Part shown: positions 12,514 to 18,901 of the stretch, piece after piece
How the letters are laid out: every line of letters starts with the position of its first letter
Numbering within the stretch: the first letter of the stretch is position 1
From: a virus
DNA: 21,257 bases
Reading direction: 5' to 3' (one strand)
Virus record (IMG/VR): IMGVR_UViG_3300037849_000310
Span: 1 to 21,257 of that record
Translations under genes and position numbers: made by a program
The notes under the pieces: generated by a model
What the model saw: the letters and a program-made list of their open reading frames with translations, nothing else
Databases searched by the model: none
Told to the model about the DNA's origin: nothing

Positions 12514-12765
12514 ATGAGCGAATTGAAGCGGTATGAGTTAACCGAAGCGAGATTTAATAATCGGCACGGCACCTACGTCTTATATTCCGATTATGTGCTC
12601 CTCGAACGCGAGAACGCTCAGCTCAGGGAAGCGCTGCGGGGAACGCTGGAGTTGTTGCGCCACGCCGTGAAATGGGCTGACGAGTGTAATCCCGCTTGGA
12701 TCAACTCGGATTGGCGCAATGGTGTACTCACCGATGCGGCGGAAGTGTTAAAGGAGAAACCGTGA
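12514..12765 (+). CDS. 83-aa cassette protein with LREAL-type helical module
   Basis: ATG 12514 after the type B cassette ACACTGGAGG. The N-terminus (LKRYELTEARFNNRHGTYVL) is unlike its neighbours; the centre LLERENAQLREALRGTLELL is the shared helical, probably coiled-coil module. The stop overlaps the next GTG (GTGA). Unknown role. Confidence 0.75.
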   Translation: MSELKRYELTEARFNNRHGTYVLYSDYVLLERENAQLREALRGTLELLRHAVKWADECNPAWINSDWRNGVLTDAAEVLKEKP

Positions 12766-13010
12766 GTTCTTTCCCGAATATCGATCCACTTATTAAGTAT
12801 GTTGGCGTGAGTAGCCTAAGGAAGTTAAATGCGCTAAAGTTAGCCTCCCTAGGCGACGTGGTCTTAGTCTTCCAGGAGAGCGACATTCCCATCGCCGTCT
12901 TAGTCTCATATGAGCGCTATCAAAATATGTGCGAGCACCTGCGGACACTGCTGGATCACTGCGAAACATTAAGCGTCGAATATAAGCGCGCCGCACTTAA
13001 CCCGGCATGA
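12762..13010 (+). CDS. 82-aa cassette protein, unknown
   Basis: GTG 12762 after AAAGGAGA. The N-terminal half, IDPLIKYVGVSSLRKLNALK and GDVVLVFQESDIPIAVLVSY, recalls the antitoxin-like/Phd-type beta segment (…VLVFQESDIPIAVLVSYERY), and the C-terminus is helical (MCEHLRTLLDHCETLSVEYK). The Phd-like resemblance is limited to that segment and no toxin gene lies beside it, so I leave the function open. Overlaps the previous gene by four bases. Confidence 0.7.
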   Translation: MSSFPNIDPLIKYVGVSSLRKLNALKLASLGDVVLVFQESDIPIAVLVSYERYQNMCEHLRTLLDHCETLSVEYKRAALNPA

Positions 13011-13047
13011 AGCCATAGCCCACCCCATGCGCGCTGGCTTGCGGGGC

Positions 13048-13063
13048 GGGGAGAGCGAGGAGA
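13048..13063 (+). repeat. leader cassette type C, copy 1
   Basis: GGGGAGAGCGAGGAGA, identical at 13270-13285, each followed within six bases by ATG of a small gene. Carries the ribosome site GAGGAGA. Confidence 0.8.
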
Positions 13064-13068
13064 CAGCA

Positions 13069-13254
13069 ATGAGTGAAGAAGCGAATGACGTACTCGGTCG
13101 GGCAATCGACACCGTGGACAATCTGGCCCACGCGCTGACGCTGCCCATATCAGATTCCCTGCATGTGGAGGCGTTGCGCGCCGCGCTCCCGGAGGCCGTT
13201 GCTGAACTCAAAAAGGGATTCGCGCTAGTCACGGGCGAAAATCCGTGGGCATGA
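13069..13254 (+). CDS. 61-aa helical cassette protein
   Basis: ATG 13069 after the type C cassette. Entirely helical and acidic to neutral (EEANDVLGRAIDTVDNLAHA ... VEALRAALPEAVAELKKGFA). The ALPEAVAELKKGF end is common in small phage proteins without known role. Flanked by non-coding gaps that hold the cassettes, unlike the tightly overlapping genes upstream. Confidence 0.72.
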   Translation: MSEEANDVLGRAIDTVDNLAHALTLPISDSLHVEALRAALPEAVAELKKGFALVTGENPWA

Positions 13255-13269
13255 CCTCCATAGACGGCG

Positions 13270-13285
13270 GGGGAGAGCGAGGAGA
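13270..13285 (+). repeat. leader cassette type C, copy 2
   Basis: Same 16 bases as 13048-13063, here ahead of the ATG at 13291. Confidence 0.8.
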
Positions 13286-13290
13286 GGCAA

Positions 13291-13710
13291 ATGACGGAAT
13301 TAGCTGAATATGTTTTCCAGCACACAGAACGCGGTGAATGCCATTGCGGGAAGTGTGTGGATGTGGGCGAAAAGCCTGACCCAACTGGCCACACTGTTGA
13401 CATGGTGTTCTTCAAGGTGGCTGCGAAAAATTCCCCCGAGCGGGGGAGGTTCATCGAACTGACGAATGGGCATCAAGGCGAATTCGGCGAGGGGGTCAAT
13501 CCGTTCGATGGGCAAGAGCACAGTTATTTGGAATTAGGCGGCTGGATAGGAGATCAAGGGTTGGCGATGATGTATATGGCCCTAGGCGTGAGTTTGGGCG
13601 TATTCAATCTACTGAGCCCTGCCATTCTAGGCATCGACGGCCCAACAGCTCTGCAAATGGCGGGAATGGGCTTTCTTTCAATTCAGGTTCCCGACCCACC
13701 TCAGCCCTGA
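13291..13710 (+). CDS. 139-aa conserved phage protein with CHCGKC motif
   Basis: N-terminal ERGECHCGKCVDVGE could bind a metal with few ligands. HTVDMVFFKVAAK and FIELTNGHQGEF follow, then a more hydrophobic C-terminal half (WIGDQGLAMMYMALGVSLGV FNLLSP, in two pieces) that may form a helix or membrane-associated segment. I recognise this as a conserved phage protein type without a function. Start is ATG 13291 after GAGGAGA. Confidence 0.75.
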   Translation: MTELAEYVFQHTERGECHCGKCVDVGEKPDPTGHTVDMVFFKVAAKNSPERGRFIELTNGHQGEFGEGVNPFDGQEHSYLELGGWIGDQGLAMMYMALGVSLGVFNLLSPAILGIDGPTALQMAGMGFLSIQVPDPPQP

Positions 13711-13796
13711 TGCAGCTTGCGCGACACGAACGAAGTGAGATGACCCCTTGACCACCGATCCGCAGAATCGACTCGGGTGCTTTTTGGAGGATGTGT

Positions 13797-14006
13797 ATGG
13801 AAACAGGATGGTTGATTGAGAAAGGACAGCTCTGCATGGGGATTGACACCGGTTGCTCCAAGCCAGCATGGGTCACGTTTACAAATGAAGGCGCGATTCG
13901 GTTTGCGCGCCGAATTGATGCAGAAAACACTCTCAAATCGTTCAAGAGTTTCGGCGTGGAAGGAGCTTTCGATGGATGCACAATCAGCGAGCATCAATGG
14001 GGTTGA
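13797..14006 (+). CDS. 69-aa cassette protein, unknown
   Basis: ATG 13797 lies six bases after GGAGG; ATG 13791 is too close. Sequence METGWLIEKGQLCMGIDTGC ... FTNEGAIRFARRIDAENTLK looks like a small alpha/beta domain often found in phage genes that begin W(L/I)IE with a G-x-PxW segment. It overlaps the next gene by 35 bases. The 86-base gap before it shows only an AT-poor stretch and TTTTT before the ribosome site. Confidence 0.7.
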   Translation: METGWLIEKGQLCMGIDTGCSKPAWVTFTNEGAIRFARRIDAENTLKSFKSFGVEGAFDGCTISEHQWG

Positions 14007-14307
14007 AATCCCTCAACTCCCCGAAGGATGCGGTTACCAGGGGTATGAATTCGGAGCGCGGTATCCAGATTCAATCTGCTTCGGCGGTCGCCTTTATGAT
14101 GCCGACGATTGCGATAACGCTGGCAATTACTACGATCCTGGCGAAGTCATTCCCTGCCCCATGTGTGACCGTAAGGGTGCAGTTGAATACCACACACGGA
14201 CGTTCTCTAGCGGCACGTACAAAGAGCGCCTGAACGCAGCCCGGAGCCTCGTGGATGACATACGTAAGAATCGCAAAAACGGCACCGAGCCATGGAAAGC
14301 TAAATGA
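13972..14307 (+). CDS. 111-aa protein with CPMC motif, unknown
   Basis: ATG 13972 with AAGGAG upstream, beginning inside the previous gene. Contains IPQLPEGCGYQGYEFGARYP, a Tyr/Asp-rich middle (LYDADDCDNAGNYYDP), then PCPMCDRKGAVEY, which may bind metal with other Cys, and a basic helical tail. The stop overlaps the next ATG (ATGA). A longer frame back to 13816 is not supported. Confidence 0.68.
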   Translation: MDAQSASINGVEIPQLPEGCGYQGYEFGARYPDSICFGGRLYDADDCDNAGNYYDPGEVIPCPMCDRKGAVEYHTRTFSSGTYKERLNAARSLVDDIRKNRKNGTEPWKAK

Positions 14308-14519
14308 CCGAGCACTACCCATCAACCTGCGTAGAAGCGTCCGCGTATTGCAACAAATGCGGCAGGAACACGATGCACCGCGTGGTCGGCAAGATCCTCC
14401 AGTGGTGCATCCCGTGTTACGACCGCAAGGTGGCGGAGATTCAGGCACGGAAGGCTGAGCCGCCGGCACCGGAACAGGGCAAGCTAGCTTTTTTAAAAGG
14501 AGAATCACATGATCGTTGA
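14304..14519 (+). CDS. 71-aa zinc-ribbon protein
   Basis: CNKCG (16-20) and CIPC (35-38) form a compact ribbon; His25 may also contribute. The tail EIQARKAEPPAPEQGKLAFL is flexible. Overlaps neighbours at both ends. Such small ribbons may bind nucleic acid or host polymerase; nothing specific is visible. Confidence 0.72.
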   Translation: MTEHYPSTCVEASAYCNKCGRNTMHRVVGKILQWCIPCYDRKVAEIQARKAEPPAPEQGKLAFLKGESHDR

Positions 14520-14721
14520 AGTGGAAGCAAGCGTTAGTTTGAAGTCGTGCCCGTTATGTGGCGAACCTGCCGTCATGCGAACCGAGGGATTGATGAAGTT
14601 CGGAGTGGGGCATCCTGTGCCCCACTATTGGGTGAAATGCACAAACGAGCGCTGCGCCATCAGTCCTAAGGTGCAGGACTCACAGGAAGCCGCAGCGGAA
14701 TCATGGAACAGGCGAGCGTAG
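14509..14721 (+). CDS. Lar-like restriction alleviation protein
   Basis: ATG 14509 after AAAAGGAGA. The Lar family pattern is complete: LKSCPLCGEP, then VKCTNERC, then EAAAESWNRRA at the C-terminus, 70 residues in all. Rac-prophage Lar modulates type I restriction-modification so phage DNA survives; phage relatives are widespread and mostly untested. This is the second Lar-like domain in the window (the other is in the 11510 fusion). Confidence 0.78.
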   Translation: MIVEVEASVSLKSCPLCGEPAVMRTEGLMKFGVGHPVPHYWVKCTNERCAISPKVQDSQEAAAESWNRRA

Positions 14722-14754
14722 CGCGCTGACACTGGGCGCGGGGTGGGGGGAAGT

Positions 14755-14985
14755 ATGAGAGACGGATACGTGGTGATGTTGGTACCCAAAACCGGCTTGT
14801 TCCTCAAGCGTGGGAAGCTCGTCTCTGGCGATGGCAAGAAGGTCACAGCCAACGCCGGAGTTCTCAGGATTTGCGTAAATGAAAGCGAGTGCAACGACCG
14901 AAAGAAGGAATTCAAGAATATGTTCCGAGGCGAGGGTCTGGACTTCATTGCAATGAAAGTACGGTATGAGGCCGTGACGGCATGA
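14755..14985 (+). CDS. 76-aa small beta-type protein, unknown
   Basis: ATG 14755, preceded by GGGGGAAG and by a cassette-like gap that contains ACACTGGG (14729-14736). Strand-rich N-terminus (DGYVVMLVPKTGLFLKRGKL) and a basic central part (NESECNDRKKEFKNMFRGEG). The stop overlaps the VRR-NUC start. No family recognised. Confidence 0.68.
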   Translation: MRDGYVVMLVPKTGLFLKRGKLVSGDGKKVTANAGVLRICVNESECNDRKKEFKNMFRGEGLDFIAMKVRYEAVTA

Positions 14986-15341
14986 GCAAGCAACCCGTGG
15001 TGAAAGCGAGTGAGGCGCAAATCAGCCGCGCGGTTATGGATTACCTCGCCGCTCGGCATGTGTTCGCGGTGCGGATGAACTCCGGAACCACCGTCATGGT
15101 CAGCAACGGGAAGCGTCGGGCGATCCACATGAACGCGCCTGGAACAGCGGACATACTCGTTTTCAGGAAAGATAAATCGCTTTACAATGCCCCACGAATC
15201 ACACCCTGCTGGTTGGAGGCAAAAACGGCCACAGGCAAGCAGTCGGAGCTTCAGAAGTCATTTCAGGCCAAAGTCGAGTCCGAGGGGCACATGTATTTTA
15301 TTGTCCGCAGCGTTGAAGACGTTGAAGAGGCGCTGAAATAA
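14982..15341 (+). CDS. VRR-NUC domain nuclease
   Basis: 119 residues, the size of a stand-alone VRR-NUC protein. Motifs: E11 and Q13 near the start (SEAQISRAVMDYL), GTADILVF with D57, LEAK with E79 and K81, Q87/Q91 (GKQSELQKSF), and FIVRSVEDVEEAL at the end. This is the PD-(D/E)xK superfamily; phage members act on branched DNA and are proposed as Holliday-junction or flap nucleases in replication and repair. Overlaps the previous gene (ATGA). Confidence 0.87.
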   Translation: MSKQPVVKASEAQISRAVMDYLAARHVFAVRMNSGTTVMVSNGKRRAIHMNAPGTADILVFRKDKSLYNAPRITPCWLEAKTATGKQSELQKSFQAKVESEGHMYFIVRSVEDVEEALK

Positions 15342-15372
15342 CCACGATTACGGTGAGGGGTTTGGAGGAACG

Positions 15373-16068
15373 ATGAGCGGATGCCCAGTAATGCACGGCG
15401 CTAATGCGCAGTCTCTCGATTGGAAGAGCCTGCCGATGCGCATGAAGACACTCCCGCGCGATGAACGCGGCTTCCCGGTCCCTTGGTTTGTCGATTGGAT
15501 TGATGGCAAGCCTGAGTTCCGCGCAATGGATCAGCGCAAATACGTTCTCGCGGTCCGAGAAAACCGCTGCTGGGTTTGCGGCGAGAAAATGGGTATCACC
15601 AAGGCTTTCGTCGCTGGTCCGATGTGCGGGATCAATCGCACCAGCTCGGAACCGCCCTGTCATATCGAATGCGCGCGCTGGTCTGCGATGAACTGCCCAT
15701 TCCTGACTAACCCTCGGATGGTGCGCCGCGAGGATGAGAACTTCAATAAAACTTCGCATCTTGAGAACGGAGCCGGGCACGCGATCTTGCGGAATCCGGG
15801 CGTTGCAATGGTTTGGGTGACCCGCGAGTATGAAATCTTCAACGATGGGAAGGGGCGCCCGCTTATCCAGATGGGAGAGCCTGAGCGCGTCGAGTGGTAC
15901 GCGCAGGGACGGAATGCAACGCGCGATGAGGTTCAAGCCTCCATCGATAGCGGATTGCCGAACCTGGAGGCCATCGCGCGGCTACAAGATGGTGCTCCGG
16001 CGGAATTGCGCCGCTACATCGATCGCTTCCAGAAGTGGCTTCCTGCGAAGGAGCAGCCATGCACATAA
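15373..16068 (+). CDS. conserved phage protein with CWVCG...MC...C metal site
   Basis: 231 residues after GGAGGAA. The family hallmark is LPRDERGFPVPWFVDWIDGK, then RKYVLAVRENRCWVCGEKMG, FVAGPMCGINRTSSEPPCH, CPFLTNPRM. The Cys/His set (C-W-V-C, C, C-H, C, C-P-F-L) suggests bound zinc. It recurs in many proteobacterial and other phages beside replication genes without known activity. The stop overlaps the start of the 16059 gene by ten bases. Codon use is like its neighbours. Confidence 0.8.
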   Translation: MSGCPVMHGANAQSLDWKSLPMRMKTLPRDERGFPVPWFVDWIDGKPEFRAMDQRKYVLAVRENRCWVCGEKMGITKAFVAGPMCGINRTSSEPPCHIECARWSAMNCPFLTNPRMVRREDENFNKTSHLENGAGHAILRNPGVAMVWVTREYEIFNDGKGRPLIQMGEPERVEWYAQGRNATRDEVQASIDSGLPNLEAIARLQDGAPAELRRYIDRFQKWLPAKEQPCT

Positions 16069-16364
16069 ACCCCTATAAGGGGCGCATGGAAGCCGCGCCG
16101 GAACGCTGCATCTACCACCAAAATCGCCCCGTAGCCGCGCTCTGGGGGCCTAACAACGAAGGAGTCTGCTTCGATTGCTGGGAGGATCTGAACGAGCAGG
16201 CTGCAGCTCTCGTCCGGCAACCGAAGCCAGAGCGCAAGCCGATGACGCAGCGGGAGCGCAATGCTTACTGGCTGCTGGCCTACGCCGTGTTCATGGCCAT
16301 TGTGTGGTTCGGCTGGCAATGGGGCCCAAGCGTGCTGCAGTTCTGGGAAAGGGTGACGCGATGA
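16059..16364 (+). CDS. 101-aa protein: zinc knuckle plus membrane helix
   Basis: ATG 16059 after AAGGAG. N-terminal C17-x-x-H (CIYH) and CFDC suggest a zinc-binding domain of about 45 residues. A basic linker (PKPERKPMTQRERN) leads to a C-terminal membrane helix (YWLLAYAVFMAIVWFGWQWG). The arrangement predicts a cytoplasmic head on a membrane anchor. The stop overlaps the methyltransferase start (ATGA). Function unknown. Confidence 0.7.
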   Translation: MHINPYKGRMEAAPERCIYHQNRPVAALWGPNNEGVCFDCWEDLNEQAAALVRQPKPERKPMTQRERNAYWLLAYAVFMAIVWFGWQWGPSVLQFWERVTR

Positions 16365-17059
16365 GGCCCTATTACGAGCACGCAGGGATCACGATCTACC
16401 ACGGCGATTCGCTCGCAGTACTCCCCACTATGGGTGGGTGCGATCTTCTACTCACTGATCCCCCTTATGGGATCGATTGCGCTTTATCGACAGGGAATCA
16501 CTTGATGGTGGGCAATGAAACACTAGCGATTCGAGACTGGGCGCTTGCGCATTCTTTTTGGAAATCAGCCGCCGTGTTTGGAAGTCCGAAGGCCGCGAAG
16601 CCAGACGGGACGATCATAACGCTCGTGTGGAGTAAGGGTCCGTTTGTTGGGATGGGAGACCTAAGTTTTCCATGGAAGCTGACCCATGAAGAGATTTATA
16701 TCCTCGGATCGAAAGAGATTTGGGCTGGTAATCGCTTAGAATCGGTAATTCGGATTGACGCCCTTTATCCAAACCTTCCCGGGGCGAATAAATGGCGCGG
16801 CGAGATGCTTCAACATCCGACGCAAAAACCGTTATCTCTAATAGAGTTGCTGATTCTAAAGACGGTCGCAGAAACTATCTGCGACCCGTTCATGGGCAGC
16901 GGCACGACATTAGTAGCCGCCAAGAATCTAGGCCGCAAAGCTATCGGCATCGAGATCGAAGAGCGCTACTGCGAGATTGCGGCCAAACGCCTGAGCCAAG
17001 AGGTATTCGCCTTTCAACCGGAAACAACGCTCGAATGCAGGGACTGGGAGAAAGTATGA
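16361..17059 (+). CDS. DNA methyltransferase (DPPY type, N6-adenine or N4-cytosine)
   Basis: 232 residues. Motif IV DPPYG at 33-37 comes before motif I DPFMGSGTT at 175-183, the circular order of the beta-class; HPTQKP at 152-157 and IGIEIEERYCEIAAKRL complete the SAM fold. DPPY favours N6-adenine methylation. No restriction partner is nearby, so it is likely an orphan enzyme protecting phage DNA or regulating. The start (MRPYYEHAGITIYHGD) is the form duplicated as a relic at 5413. ATGA overlaps on both sides. Confidence 0.9.
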   Translation: MRPYYEHAGITIYHGDSLAVLPTMGGCDLLLTDPPYGIDCALSTGNHLMVGNETLAIRDWALAHSFWKSAAVFGSPKAAKPDGTIITLVWSKGPFVGMGDLSFPWKLTHEEIYILGSKEIWAGNRLESVIRIDALYPNLPGANKWRGEMLQHPTQKPLSLIELLILKTVAETICDPFMGSGTTLVAAKNLGRKAIGIEIEERYCEIAAKRLSQEVFAFQPETTLECRDWEKV

Positions 17060-17481
17060 GACACATCGCAGCATTGCTACTGCTCACGGCGGCGGTTGCG
17101 GCGGGAGCGCAGACGGCGGGTCAGTCAGTGGTGAGCAAGGAGCCCATTATTGCGCCTACGACAGGTTTAATGATCTATGTCTCCCCGCCAGAAGTTAGCT
17201 CATTTATTGCCTGCTATCAGACAAATGGAACTTCATTTACGGATTGCTCTTTAGAGGGTCGTATCGAGGACATTGCTAACTTGATACAGAAGCAGGATCG
17301 AGAGAAAGAAACGCTGAACGCTTCGCTCTGCGCCAAGGACGCCGAAATCGCCAAGCTGAAGCGGCAACTGGCGGCGGCGCGGAAGCGCAATGCTCAATTT
17401 TGCGTTGACCTGAAGCATCAAAACATCGTCGTGCCCAACTGTTATATCGGGCAGCCACCCAGCGGACCGGGCAGCCGATGA
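17056..17481 (+). CDS. exported coiled-coil protein
   Basis: 141 residues from ATG 17056 overlapping the methyltransferase stop. A clear signal peptide (MRHIAALLLLTAAVAAGAQ) with an AGA-type cleavage site is followed by a beta-like segment, a predicted coiled coil (DIANLIQKQDREKETLNASL then CAKDAEIAKLKRQLAAARKR) and a Gly/Pro-rich tail with Cys. Export plus coiled coil recalls spanin-like envelope proteins, but the gene sits in the early operon, so superinfection exclusion or another envelope role is equally possible. Confidence 0.72.
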   Translation: MRHIAALLLLTAAVAAGAQTAGQSVVSKEPIIAPTTGLMIYVSPPEVSSFIACYQTNGTSFTDCSLEGRIEDIANLIQKQDREKETLNASLCAKDAEIAKLKRQLAAARKRNAQFCVDLKHQNIVVPNCYIGQPPSGPGSR

Positions 17482-17521
17482 TTTCAAGTTTCAGCGATTC
17501 TTCGCAGGAAAGGGGGTACAT

Positions 17522-17545
17522 ATGCTGCGAAAAAGGGAAGATTGA
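17522..17545 (+). other. 7-codon ORF coupled to the AP2-like gene
   Basis: AAAGGGGG five bases upstream, then ATG, peptide MLRKRED, and TGA 17543-17545 overlapping the TTG start at 17542 (TTGA). It probably delivers ribosomes to the weak TTG start. Confidence 0.4.
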
Positions 17546-17700
17546 ACCCCCGAAAGGGCCAATCAGGACAGCGTGGGGTTGTTTGGGTGAAAGGAAGAAA
17601 CAGGTGGAGGGTACTTCGCTATCAAGCAGGGAGACAAGTCACCTATGGGGAGTTCGCCGAACTTGCAGACGCCCTGAAAAGAAATGCGGAACTTCCGTAA
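17542..17700 (+). CDS. AP2-like DNA-binding mini protein
   Basis: 52 residues from TTG 17542 (frame open back to 17482, so a different start is possible). The segment GQRGVVWVKGRNRWRVLRYQ, then GRQVTYGEFAELADALKRNA, matches the AP2 domain pattern: G-x-R-G-V-x-W three-strand sheet with R-x-x-W-R contacts, then G-x-F and a helix. In phages AP2 domains usually accompany HNH homing endonucleases or integrases; here it stands alone, so it may be a remnant or a small DNA-binding protein. No ATG start exists, only the coupled TTG. Translation is inferred from the clean domain match. Confidence 0.55.
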   Translation: MNPRKGQSGQRGVVWVKGRNRWRVLRYQAGRQVTYGEFAELADALKRNAELP

Positions 17701-17708
17701 AGAGTGAG

Positions 17709-17942
17709 GTGAAAGCCATTGACAAACCAATCAAGCCGACAAAGCACTACATCGTTTGGACAGATGAAATCCTTCAGAGGGAGTCAAATCTCAGCCTTTA
17801 CACGCGCAGAGACTCCTACGCTGAAGAATGCCCAGCCGGGACCTCGCACGATCGCAAAACTACTCTGCTTAACGGGGATGGGACCGAAGGCGGCACTATG
17901 TCTATTTACGATTCACAATGCTTTGCTTCTGGCACAGATTGA
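17709..17942 (+). CDS. weak candidate ORF at the operon end
   Basis: A GTG at 17709 opens 77 residues (VKAIDKPIKPTKHYIVWTDE...). The first part reads like protein, but the latter half (HDRKTTLLNGDGTEGGTMSI...) does not resemble a domain. Another frame from TTG 17719 to 17970 is also open. No strong ribosome site decides between them. This stretch may be coding, or an untranslated 3' region ahead of the terminator. Confidence 0.25.
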   Translation: MKAIDKPIKPTKHYIVWTDEILQRESNLSLYTRRDSYAEECPAGTSHDRKTTLLNGDGTEGGTMSIYDSQCFASGTD

Positions 17943-17956
17943 CCGCGCTACCCCAG

Positions 17957-17992
17957 ACCCCGTAAGGTAGGCGGAAACTAACACGGGGTTTT
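17957..17992 (+). terminator. intrinsic terminator closing the rightward operon
   Basis: ACCCCGT (17957-17963) pairs with ACGGGGT (17983-17989), a 7-bp stem with a 19-base loop, followed by T-run 17989-17992. It overlaps the last codons of the convergent endolysin gene. Confidence 0.6.
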
Positions 17993-18409
17993 AAACAGCC
18001 TCACTTCCGCAGCACGCCGCACGACCATCCCTGGCAACTCCGTCTCCACGCCCTTGACTCGCGCATATACCCAGCGTGGGAGCTGCGCCTGCACCTGAGC
18101 TTGCCCGTGCGCCAGAAGCTCGCCCAGCGCGCCCACACCGCATTCAAAGGTGAAGTCGACTAAAGCATCAAACTGATTCTGATTCGTCCAGGGGGCTTGC
18201 GCGTTGACGGCGTCCTCGGGGGCGGTCAGGTCCTCAGCCAGCAGCGTCAAGGCTTCCGCCATCGTGATCCCCGCAGAGAAGTCGGGGTCACTGGGCAGGA
18301 TCTTATGGCCGATTCCAATGGTCAGGAATCCAGCGGCATCCGCGTAGACGGTCAGGCAGCAGCCCTCAGACTGGCGAATCAGGGCAATGCCGTTGGCGCT
18401 GATGTTCAT
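17978..18409 (-). CDS. endolysin, GH24 T4-type lysozyme
   Basis: 143 residues. The catalytic triad of T4 lysozyme is present with exact spacing: E15, D24 and T30 in LIRQSEGCCLTVYADAAGFL-TIGIGH. The family-typical NQNQFDALVDFTFECG and a C-terminal LPGMVVRRAAEVRLF follow. It cleaves peptidoglycan glycan strands to lyse the host. There is no signal peptide or SAR helix, so it should depend on a holin, perhaps the 19690 product. The ATG at 18409 lies one base after the stop of the upstream gene. Confidence 0.9.
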   Translation of the reverse strand: MNISANGIALIRQSEGCCLTVYADAAGFLTIGIGHKILPSDPDFSAGITMAEALTLLAEDLTAPEDAVNAQAPWTNQNQFDALVDFTFECGVGALGELLAHGQAQVQAQLPRWVYARVKGVETELPGMVVRRAAEVRLFKTPC

Positions 18410-18410
18410 C

Positions 18411-18578
18411 TCAGGGATTCACGCGCGCATATTCAGGCACCGTATTCTGCACGGGCCCAGCCGGGAACAGATCGTTGCGCCGCAGCTTGTCGGCAAACAG
18501 AACCAGGTGCGCTTCGATCAGCGTGTTCTCCAGCGGGGTCGCGGCGGCGATGATGGCTTTGGCTTCGGCGAGTGTCAT
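18411..18578 (-). CDS. 55-aa small protein in the lysis region
   Basis: ATG 18578 after a strong AAAGGAGG, TGA 18411. Helical (TLAEAKAIIAAATPLENTLI EAHLVLFADKLR, in two pieces) then a loop ending VQNTVPEYARVNP. No membrane helix is evident. It is coupled to the endolysin (TGA-G-ATG), so it may assist or regulate lysis, or be unrelated. No family recognised. Confidence 0.72.
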   Translation of the reverse strand: MTLAEAKAIIAAATPLENTLIEAHLVLFADKLRRNDLFPAGPVQNTVPEYARVNP

Positions 18579-18610
18579 GATGCCTCCTTTACCAACGGGA
18601 TTTATATGGG

Positions 18611-18629
18611 ATTTACGTACTTGACTCCC
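18611..18629 (-). repeat. regulatory-type repeat, copy 1
   Basis: ATTTACGTACTTGACTCCC on the + strand matches 18924-18942 at 16 of 19 positions. It lies in the gap upstream of the 18578 gene. TTGACTCCCT is also present at 6769-6778. Confidence 0.5.
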
Positions 18630-18880
18630 TACTCGCGTTCAGGCCAATGCCAGGTGCGCGACTGAGGGGTTTCCGCTTCATCCAAGTTCGCGGAAGTGAC
18701 CCATTTAACCCGGTTCGTCTCATCCGCGTCCGAATTCGTCCCATCCGTGAAGACTTGAAGGTTGACGCAGGTATCGCCCCACACCGCAACGATGATCGCC
18801 GGAAGATGCACAAGAGCATCACCATATCCTGCGGGCTTTTTCTGAACAAAATGCACAATTCGGCCAATTGTCGGTTTCAT
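18629..18880 (-). CDS. conserved small phage protein (83 aa)
   Basis: ATG 18880 with AGAGGAAAA upstream. The sequence MKPTIGRIVHFVQKKPAGYG ... AIIVAVWGDTCVNLQVFTDG ... VKWVTSANLDEAE ... TWHWPERE is a recognisable short beta-rich phage protein family with a W-G-D-x-C-V-N-L centre and a closing TWHWPE. Its role is unknown. It lies between repeats that may control this small late gene set. Confidence 0.78.
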   Translation of the reverse strand: MKPTIGRIVHFVQKKPAGYGDALVHLPAIIVAVWGDTCVNLQVFTDGTNSDADETNRVKWVTSANLDEAETPQSRTWHWPERE

Positions 18881-18901
18881 TTTTCCTCTTTCTCTCCGCT
18901 A

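Noticed and set aside
12762-13010. Antitoxin of a toxin-antitoxin pair
   Set aside because: A short segment resembles Phd-type antitoxins, but no toxin-like partner is next to it and the similarity does not extend over the domain.
11472-14755. CRISPR-like array
   Set aside because: Repeats are ribosome-site leaders between genes at irregular distances of hundreds of bases, not regularly spaced with short spacers.
17478-17708. Upstream part of the 154-codon frame starting at 17478
   Set aside because: It reads through the AP2-like frame in another phase with many Cys and Arg and no domain; the AP2-like frame is the better explanation.
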